Source: Pseudomonadota bacterium
GTDB taxonomy: Bacteria; Pseudomonadota; Gammaproteobacteria; DAOUQR01
DNA length: 8,652 nt
Direction of reading: 5' to 3'
NCBI GenBank assembly: GCA_030625525.1
Contig: DAOUQR010000027.1
Coordinates: 1 to 8,652 of the forward strand
Part shown: positions 1 through 5,585 of the stretch, piece by piece
Numbering within the stretch: position 1 is the stretch's first letter
Layout of the letters: each line of letters opens with the position of its first letter
Made by a program: the position numbers and the translations under genes
The notes under the pieces: generated by a model
Told to the model about the DNA's origin: nothing
The model's database searches: none
Seen by the model: the letters and a program-made list of their open reading frames with translations, nothing else

Positions 1-1700
1 GTTAACACACCACAGGCCGCACTTTCAAAATTACTGTTTTCAGTCCAGTAATTTGCAGCGTTGGCGGTGAGTACGACATCAAATGCCTTTTTAATATTCC
101 AGCCAGGTGTTGTGGCTAATAGGTAGAAAAATTTATTATAAATGCCGCTGGCGGTATGGACGATAAAACTTTGCTGATACTCTTCATCGGATGACTGGCT
201 TTTTGCTGTGTTCACGACATCTTGATACGTGATTTTGCAATCTTGGGTGTTGCTCGTGCGTTTATAACAATCAGCTGAGACACCATCTTTTGAGGGTTGA
301 GCAAAATAACGCATGGCGGTTTGTGGATCGCTGTCTTGCATAATCGTACTGCCAACACTCCAAACCATATTTTGTGTGTGATAAATATCTTTATACAAAG
401 TCGGTGCGGTTTGATTCATATAAAACATTGTGACAGCGCCTGCCATATCTGAGAACGATTCATTCATCGCACCCGATTGATCATGATACGCTAAGTTAGA
501 ATGCATCGACGTAAAACCATGGCTCATTTCATGGCCGGCGATATCCGCTGATACTAGGGGTAAAATTCGCGGTGGGGCATCATATTGACTGGTGCCGTCA
601 CCAAAGTTCATCGTTTGTGATTCATCATCCCAAAATGCATTCGCATAGGGTTCGCCAACATATTCTTGCAAATGCACACGCAAGACCATATCAATCGAGC
701 CTAATACGTCGGTGTTAAACCAGTCTTTATAAACATCTTTAACCATGTGACCAAAAAAATACGCGTCATCGGCGGGTGAATACGCACCGTAAAAAGGTGT
801 TGCATCACGTTTAGCCGTATTACATTGAAAAGCATACGGTACTTTATAATCGTAATAACTATCGTTCTGGGGCGCTTGATACATGTTTACAACGTATAAA
901 TGTTCGTTTTTATCGTAGAGTTGACAGTTGTTATTGATATTAGAAACTTCAAGGGCGGGTACATTTTCTTGTCCGTAAAAATATTCGCCGGTTTTTGTAT
1001 TACCACCAGGGCCTTTATCATTTAAATATTTAATATCATTCCAAGCAGAGATAACTTTATAGGGTGGGTTGGGTTCAACAAAGGTGTGATAACTGATGGG
1101 GGTATGCTTCGATGAAAGTGCGTAAAAACTGATTTCATACAATGGCTTTAATTGGTTTTTGACTGGCTTTAAAACTAAACGTGATGATGCTTTTGAAATG
1201 TTCCAGTCAAGGTTTTTAAAACGCTTTAAAAAACGCGTTTTTACAAAACTTAAGGCATTGTTTCGTAGTGTTGGATCATTTAATTGTGTTAATCGATCGG
1301 TGGAAAATTTAATATTGCGGATTAAGGTCCCATTAACACGGCCCGTTAATCTGGATTGATTCTGGGTGCCGATGATGGGGGTCGTATGATTTAACTTGGA
1401 TTGATTCGACAATGCCTGTTGATGTACAGACATTTCAGCACCCATGATAGGAACACCATGATATGTTTGTTGAAACACTTGGCTGACTTCATTGAGTCGT
1501 TTGTTAAACTGTGATTTTTTAATGGGTTTGAGTGCGTTTTTTGAAAGCGTTGGTGTTGCGCTGAGTGTTCGTTGTGTTTGTGTCAGTGTGAATCCTTTGA
1601 GTGCTATATCTGCAGATTGGTTTGTGTAGTTGTGTGTGTTAAATGCAAAACTACTGGAAATTAGGGTGCTGAGGGTGAGTGCGGTGAGAAGTTTTTTCAT
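1..1700 (-). CDS. Secreted M4 (thermolysin-family) zinc metalloprotease, ProA/Msp-like, 3' end cut by window
   Basis: This encodes a secreted zinc endopeptidase made as a preproenzyme; 566 codons are visible before the window ends. Residues 1-19 form a Sec signal peptide (MKK, hydrophobic core, SFA end). A fungalysin/thermolysin propeptide segment lies around 70-93 (HGVPIMGAEMSVH) and a PepSY-like part around 120-210. The mature enzyme should begin near residue 229, at GPGGNTKTGEYFYG, which matches Legionella ProA as I remember it. The zinc/catalytic motif is HEMSH at 390-394 (H390, E391, H394). The third zinc ligand is E414 in GAMNESFSD, with the same 24-residue spacing as thermolysin H142-E166. 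The proton-donor histidine is probably H515 in VHTASG. C259/C293 match a ProA cysteine pair. About 25-35 C-terminal residues are missing if it has ProA length. The start ATG has GGAG 7 nt upstream. Family members are usually exported by type II secretion, which is inference here. Confidence 0.95.
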   Translation of the reverse strand, partial: MKKLLTALTLSTLISSSFAFNTHNYTNQSADIALKGFTLTQTQRTLSATPTLSKNALKPIKKSQFNKRLNEVSQVFQQTYHGVPIMGAEMSVHQQALSNQSKLNHTTPIIGTQNQSRLTGRVNGTLIRNIKFSTDRLTQLNDPTLRNNALSFVKTRFLKRFKNLDWNISKASSRLVLKPVKNQLKPLYEISFYALSSKHTPISYHTFVEPNPPYKVISAWNDIKYLNDKGPGGNTKTGEYFYGQENVPALEVSNINNNCQLYDKNEHLYVVNMYQAPQNDSYYDYKVPYAFQCNTAKRDATPFYGAYSPADDAYFFGHMVKDVYKDWFNTDVLGSIDMVLRVHLQEYVGEPYANAFWDDESQTMNFGDGTSQYDAPPRILPLVSADIAGHEMSHGFTSMHSNLAYHDQSGAMNESFSDMAGAVTMFYMNQTAPTLYKDIYHTQNMVWSVGSTIMQDSDPQTAMRYFAQPSKDGVSADCYKRTSNTQDCKITYQDVVNTAKSQSSDEEYQQSFIVHTASGIYNKFFYLLATTPGWNIKKAFDVVLTANAANYWTENSNFESAACGVL

Positions 1701-1707
1701 GGTTATT

Positions 1708-1711
1708 CTCC
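1708..1711 (-). promoter_or_regulatory. Shine-Dalgarno site of the M4 protease gene
   Basis: GGAG on the minus strand lies 7 nt before the ATG at 1700-1698 and fixes that start, which is also the only one giving a proper signal peptide. A CTCC at 1724-1721 on the same strand could pair with it over a 9-nt loop; the 4-bp stem is weak. Confidence 0.75.
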
Positions 1712-1737
1712 GGTGGTAGAGGAGGGTAAGGTGGGTT

Positions 1738-1769
1738 GTCAGGGGCTGTGTGCCCCTGACGGTTTTTTT
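1738..1769 (+). terminator. Hairpin plus T-run with intrinsic-terminator shape on the plus strand
   Basis: A perfect 9-bp GC-rich stem (GTCAGGGGC at 1738-1746, GCCCCTGAC at 1752-1760) with a TGTGT loop is followed by GG and seven Ts (1763-1769). Read on the plus strand this is a textbook rho-independent terminator. No plus-strand gene lies upstream: only the antisense side of the M4 protease gene. Read on the minus strand, the direction of both flanking genes, the hairpin is preceded by A7 and followed by AACCC, so it should not terminate. There it would sit in the untranslated leader of the protease mRNA, ending 37 nt before the ATG. The structure is certain from sequence; its role is not. 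Confidence 0.6.
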
Positions 1770-1798
1770 GGAGTATTTGTATTGATTTATTTTCAATT

Positions 1799-1821
1799 CC
1801 CGAAATGTTTAAGCATTCGGG
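1799..1821. repeat. Imperfect inverted repeat next to the poly-G tract
   Basis: CCCGAAATG (1799-1807) and CATTCGGG (1814-1821) can pair around a TTTAAG loop with one bulged base. It lies about 22 nt after the stop of the membrane-protein gene. On the minus strand it is followed by AATTGAAAAT and not a T-run, so it is at most a weak terminator or RNA 3'-end stabiliser for that gene. Confidence 0.4.
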
Positions 1822-1828
1822 GGGGGGG
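1819..1828. repeat. Homopolymer of ten G (C10 on the minus strand)
   Basis: Ten consecutive G residues lie in the 143-bp gap between the membrane-protein stop (1844) and the protease ATG (1700), about 119 bp upstream of that ATG. The first three G also form part of the adjacent inverted-repeat arm. Such tracts are prone to slippage and to sequencing length errors. It is outside both coding regions, so a length change would not shift a frame. Confidence 0.9.
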
Positions 1829-1843
1829 ATCCGTTTTCAGTTA

Positions 1844-2950
1844 TCAACTAAAATCGAGTGTTGTTTTTAAGTTTGAAGTGTCGTCATCCTTCTCAGTTAT
1901 GATCATTGGATTTTTTTTGCTGTGTACCCTTCCTTTGGTCAGGTCATCAGAAGACGGTAAGCGCTCAAATGAACCAGCATTATCATCAACAGCTGCTTTT
2001 TCTGATGAAGGCATATATTCAACAGTTTTTTCTGAGTCTAATGAATCTTCCGTGCCACGAGCATAACTATCACTGTCAGTTGGATCCTCCACAGGCAATA
2101 TAGTAAAACCGTCATCACGCCTCTTAATAACAAAATCAGCAATCTTCAAAGCAACCAAGGTCAATACCATCGCAACTGCAATACCACCTAGCAGAACCTG
2201 TCCTCCAGGTATGGTGGCTCCGAGATAAACCAAGTTACTAGTAATGCTGCTACTAAAGGTTTGCAACAAGAAGAACGACATACTAACGGTTAAACCAATT
2301 GTCACAGCGGCTTCAACAGCTGAAAAGACGACATCGCGTATGCTTGCTTCGCCATGGCGAAAAGCGTGAATCGTTTTTGCCATACGGGCAACTGATGCTA
2401 CAGAGAGACCGGCTAAGACAGTAATAAAGATATAATGTGCATATGGCATAAATGAGGCTGCAACCGCGTCAATACCAACACCAATGGTTGGCACTAATAT
2501 CACCTCTATAGTCAGTGCAATCATACCAACAGCGAGTACAATTGCTGAGGCTAGTGTAAGTCCTGATTTTCCGACTTCTTTTTTATTATGCTTTTGCACA
2601 GCATTAATGAGCTCTAATAGTGTAATTGGCCCCAGCAAGACAAGACTGATTACGCCTTGCATAATGACCGCAGCACCCAATACCAACGCGAGTGCTGGTA
2701 GTAAGAGGGCTTCAAGAAATATAAAAACAGAAATCATTATCGCTAACACGAGAAGCACAGCAATGCTTGCGGCAAATTTATATTTGTCGGAGTCGATACC
2801 CGCTAAATAGGCTCTCCACATGCGACGCCTGAATCCGTCTCCTTTCTCCTGAGAATTGATAAAACTTTTGCTATAAAGTTTTTTAATAAATTCATTATTT
2901 ATATTATTATAAGACGGATCCTCATATATGTGATCATATTTCATTTTCAT
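1844..2950 (-). CDS. Unrecognised multi-spanning membrane protein with hydrophilic N- and C-terminal tails (368 aa)
   Basis: I do not recognise a family. Residues 1-56 are hydrophilic, rich in Tyr, Asn and Lys (motif HIYEDPSY at 7-14), and end in a basic patch RRRMWR at 41-46. Residues about 59-273 are strongly hydrophobic with roughly six or seven membrane segments: near 59-79, 81-117 (one or two), 129-158, 163-188, 206-230 and 238-273. Short basic stretches (HNKKEVGK at 121-128, KIADFVIKRR at 269-278) separate or end them. Residues 279-368 form a soluble acidic, Ser-rich tail ending TTLDFS. There is no signal peptide, ATPase motif or catalytic motif that I can see. The ATG at 2950 has AGGAG 8 nt upstream; a second ATG at 2944 is less well placed. 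The stop is TGA with another stop soon after in frame-shifted TAA. Possible roles are an integral membrane protein of unknown function or, by overall shape, a secreted effector inserted into host membranes; the second is speculation. Confidence 0.88.
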   Translation of the reverse strand: MKMKYDHIYEDPSYNNINNEFIKKLYSKSFINSQEKGDGFRRRMWRAYLAGIDSDKYKFAASIAVLLVLAIMISVFIFLEALLLPALALVLGAAVIMQGVISLVLLGPITLLELINAVQKHNKKEVGKSGLTLASAIVLAVGMIALTIEVILVPTIGVGIDAVAASFMPYAHYIFITVLAGLSVASVARMAKTIHAFRHGEASIRDVVFSAVEAAVTIGLTVSMSFFLLQTFSSSITSNLVYLGATIPGGQVLLGGIAVAMVLTLVALKIADFVIKRRDDGFTILPVEDPTDSDSYARGTEDSLDSEKTVEYMPSSEKAAVDDNAGSFERLPSSDDLTKGRVHSKKNPMIITEKDDDTSNLKTTLDFS

Positions 2951-3137
2951 AACAGGCTCTCCTATTTGTTGAGTATCACCACAGCATTAAAAAAAGCAGT
3001 AATACAGACGATTAATATCACCGAATTCGCTATCGAGTATAAGTGGGGCTTATGACGTCCGCTGAAACCGTGGATAATTAACTCATGAATGGTACAATAT
3101 TTGGGTAGATTATGCAACTGAAAAATAGCTTTTGAGG
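2951..3137 (-). promoter_or_regulatory. Intergenic region with weak candidate promoter for the membrane-protein gene
   Basis: This 187-bp gap lies between the c-di-GMP gene stop and the membrane-protein start. A weak sigma70-like pair is TTGCAT (3117-3112) and TACCAT (3094-3089) with 17-bp spacing, matching consensus at 3/6 and 4/6 positions; it would give a leader of about 130 nt. A small hairpin, ATAAG/CTTAT around CCCCA, lies at about 3037-3056. The AGGAG of the downstream gene is at about 2963-2959. No convincing terminator follows the upstream gene, so read-through is possible. Confidence 0.3.
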
Positions 3138-5531
3138 TTAGGTTTGAGAGCTGAACCCTGATTTTTCTTGACTTTCTTGCGACGAAAGCAGTTGACCGGC
3201 GAGTTCCGCAGTCACGGGACGACTATATAAAAAGCCTTGATACTGATCGCATCCCATTTTTTGCAAGCGTTCTAGTTGTTCAATATGCTCAACGCCTTCT
3301 GCTAATACGGTCATGTTAATTGCGTGTCCCATGGCTATAATGGCTGCGACAATCGGTTCGTCGTCTTCATTTTCATGGATGGATTTAATAAAGGTACGGT
3401 CAATTTTTAAGGTATCAACCGGAAATCGTTTTAAATAACTGAATGACGAATAACCGGTACCAAAATCGTCAATTGACAGACCCAATCCCATGGCATGTAA
3501 TTTTCCAAGCGTTTGCTCGACCGTGGCTAAATTGTCGATTAAAGTGTTTTCAGTAATTTCTATTTCTAAAAACTTGGGTGATATTTGACAATCGGTGAGA
3601 ATTTTTTGGATATCTTCTGTCAATTGCTCATTTTTAAATTGTAGCATCGACATATTCACGGATGTTTTAATGTCATCAAAACCGGCATCTACCCAAATTT
3701 TTGTTTGAATGCACGCTTGTTCTAAAACCCATGCACCAATCTCATGAATTTTTCCGATATCTTCAGCGATACGAATAAATTTGGTGGGAGGCAATAATGC
3801 TAGACGTGGATGATGCCAACGGAGTAGGGCTTCAAAGCCAATAATACCGCCGTTTTTTAAATCAATTTTAGGTTGGTAATACAGTTCAAGTTGATTATTT
3901 TCAATCGCGTGGGCGAGCTCGAATTCCAATTGCAAATCATCGTAAACACTGTGATCGGTTTCAACACTGTAGAGATGGTAATTATTATGACCATTTCGTT
4001 TAGCCTGAGATAAAGCGATTTCTGCATTTTTTAACATGCTTTCAACGCTATCGCCATCCTGAGGATAGCTGCTGACACCGACGCTACAGGTCAGGGTTAG
4101 ATCGGTCTCATTAATTTTAAACGGTGCGGCAAGTGTAGAAATCAGACGTTTGGTGATATCACGAACAAGATCCGGCTCGCTCACATCACTGAGTAATAAT
4201 CCAAACTCATCGCCACCTAAACGGCAAATCGTTGAATTGTCATAGTCAAGTTTCGCTAAGATATCAGAGTGACGAAAACTAGCTGTTAAACGCTCACTGA
4301 TTTCACGTAGCAGGAGATCCCCTGCAGCATTTCCTAATTTTTGATTCACACGTTTAAACATATTGATGTCAAAAATTAATAAGGCAAAACCGCCGTCAGG
4401 TTTTTTTATGCATTTTTCAATTTCCTGACTAATGCTATCAAGATAAGCATGGCGTATGGGTAAACCGGTGATAGCATCGAGCGTATTATTATTTGACGGC
4501 TGTGCCAACGGATTCTCTGGTTCAACGTGTTCATTAGTCCATACAACTAAACCACCGGGTCGCAATGTTTTTGCTGATTTTAATGCTTGCAATCCCTGTC
4601 CTACAAAATCGTTTGATGTTTCAACGTTGTTATCGCTATGTGCGATCCCAATGGAAAGAGAAATCGCTAATTTCTTGAGAGATGGATTATTTGAAAGTTG
4701 AATTTCACTACAAGCTTTTTGAATGCGTTCACCTGTTTCAGTGGCGCGTTGTAAGTTTGAGTTATTTAGTAAGACAAAAAATTCTTCACCGCCATAGCGA
4801 CTGATAATATCTTGTTTGCGAAGCTTGCTTTCAATAACACGTGAAACTTCAGCAATTACTAAATCGCCGATTTGAGTGCCATAACGATTATTAATCCCTT
4901 TAACGCTATCAATATCGAGTGCCATGAAGACAATGTTTTTATCCGTCTGTTCTTCGACATGTTGTTTTAATACCGAATCGAAGGTATCGGGTCCTAAGCA
5001 GTTGGTGAGCGTATCTTTGCGTACGAACCTCTCTATTTTTTCATGGCCGGAAACAAGTTTTGCAATCATCTCAGCATTGGCTTGATTGTTTTGTGCATCC
5101 ACAGGATTAAAACAAATAATAATACCGCGACAGCGGTTTAAAGCATCAATCAAAGGTGCGCACGACACACTGAAATTTACATTTGTAAAATTAACACCTG
5201 AATATTTAACGTTAACATTATCCACGCGTTCATCAGATTTAAGCACCGCTTCCCAGGGAAGAGGGTTTTCTTCATCATCGATGAGTTCCCAATGTAATTG
5301 ATTAATCGTGAGACTTTCCAATTGTGTGACCGGAAGCTTGAGAAGTTTGGTGATAGTGGCATTTGCAAAAATAATTTCATGCTTGTTATTGATGATCAGA
5401 ATGCCTTCATTCAGAATATCCATTGAATGACGCATCGACGTCGGTAGCAACGGTACCTTGCGTTGCTTATCATACACCAGTAGATGGGCGGCAATCGCAG
5501 CGAGTATAATTGGGATAACTAAAAATTCCAT
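3138..5531 (-). CDS. Membrane-anchored PAS-GGDEF-GGDEF-EAL cyclic-di-GMP synthase/phosphodiesterase
   Basis: This protein should make and/or degrade the second messenger c-di-GMP at the inner membrane. Residue numbers count from a possible GTG start at 5540 (800 aa). I prefer the ATG at 5531 (797 aa), which has a weak GAG 8 nt upstream; the GTG has none. One membrane anchor lies at about 5-22, followed by YDKQRK. A PAS-like sensory domain spans about 37-148. GGDEF domain 1 (about 172-335) has signature GGEEF at 250-254 and inhibitory site RKQD at 241-244; its opening DxLTGLxNR-type motif is degenerate (DTLTNCLGPD). GGDEF domain 2 (about 353-525) has GGDEF at 442-446 and RHSD at 423-426, with extra residues between them. 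The EAL domain (about 540-785) keeps every key residue I can check: E570, N629, E661, D691, D692, K712, E748 and Q768. Both activities are therefore possible. It starts 54 nt after the ybbP-like gene. Confidence 0.95.
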   Translation of the reverse strand: MEFLVIPIILAAIAAHLLVYDKQRKVPLLPTSMRHSMDILNEGILIINNKHEIIFANATITKLLKLPVTQLESLTINQLHWELIDDEENPLPWEAVLKSDERVDNVNVKYSGVNFTNVNFSVSCAPLIDALNRCRGIIICFNPVDAQNNQANAEMIAKLVSGHEKIERFVRKDTLTNCLGPDTFDSVLKQHVEEQTDKNIVFMALDIDSVKGINNRYGTQIGDLVIAEVSRVIESKLRKQDIISRYGGEEFFVLLNNSNLQRATETGERIQKACSEIQLSNNPSLKKLAISLSIGIAHSDNNVETSNDFVGQGLQALKSAKTLRPGGLVVWTNEHVEPENPLAQPSNNNTLDAITGLPIRHAYLDSISQEIEKCIKKPDGGFALLIFDINMFKRVNQKLGNAAGDLLLREISERLTASFRHSDILAKLDYDNSTICRLGGDEFGLLLSDVSEPDLVRDITKRLISTLAAPFKINETDLTLTCSVGVSSYPQDGDSVESMLKNAEIALSQAKRNGHNNYHLYSVETDHSVYDDLQLEFELAHAIENNQLELYYQPKIDLKNGGIIGFEALLRWHHPRLALLPPTKFIRIAEDIGKIHEIGAWVLEQACIQTKIWVDAGFDDIKTSVNMSMLQFKNEQLTEDIQKILTDCQISPKFLEIEITENTLIDNLATVEQTLGKLHAMGLGLSIDDFGTGYSSFSYLKRFPVDTLKIDRTFIKSIHENEDDEPIVAAIIAMGHAINMTVLAEGVEHIEQLERLQKMGCDQYQGFLYSRPVTAELAGQLLSSQESQEKSGFSSQT

Positions 5532-5553
5532 TCCGTGCACTCATGATCAGACA

Positions 5554-5582
5554 TGCATAAAGTATCGGAATAATTTTGACAA
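5554..5582 (-). promoter_or_regulatory. Weak candidate sigma70 promoter for the c-di-GMP gene
   Basis: TTGTCA (5582-5577, 5/6 match to -35) and TATGCA (5559-5554, 3/6 match to -10) are separated by 17 bp in the short gap after the ybbP-like stop codon. Transcription would start near 5547, which leaves room for the ATG at 5531 but makes the GTG at 5540 nearly leaderless. The -10 is poor, so cotranscription with ybbAP is equally possible. Confidence 0.3.
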
Positions 5583-5585
5583 TCT

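Noticed and set aside
1159..1359. Plus-strand open frame of 66 codons
   Set aside because: It is antisense to the propeptide part of the M4 protease, whose frame is continuous and clearly coding.
1819..1836. G-tract next to GGATCC as a cloning or vector artefact
   Set aside because: The sequence on both sides continues into intact genes of similar composition, and GGATCC occurs elsewhere in the window; nothing else looks like vector.
1701..1843. A sigma70 promoter for the protease using TTGAAA near 1789-1794
   Set aside because: The -35-like hexamer is good but no acceptable -10 lies 15-19 bp downstream, so I do not call it.
1713..2103. Overlapping plus-strand open frames at 1713-2066 and 1906-2103
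   Set aside because: They run through the terminator hairpin and G-tract and antisense to the membrane-protein gene, have no good ribosome site and no recognisable product.
2484..2810. Plus-strand open frame of 108 codons
   Set aside because: It mirrors the hydrophobic core of the minus-strand membrane protein; low-complexity Ser/Thr/Ala-rich translation is typical of an antisense shadow.
3138..5540. EAL domain as a degenerate, catalytically dead domain
   Set aside because: The metal-binding and catalytic residues checked (E570, N629, E661, D691, D692, K712, E748, Q768) are all present.
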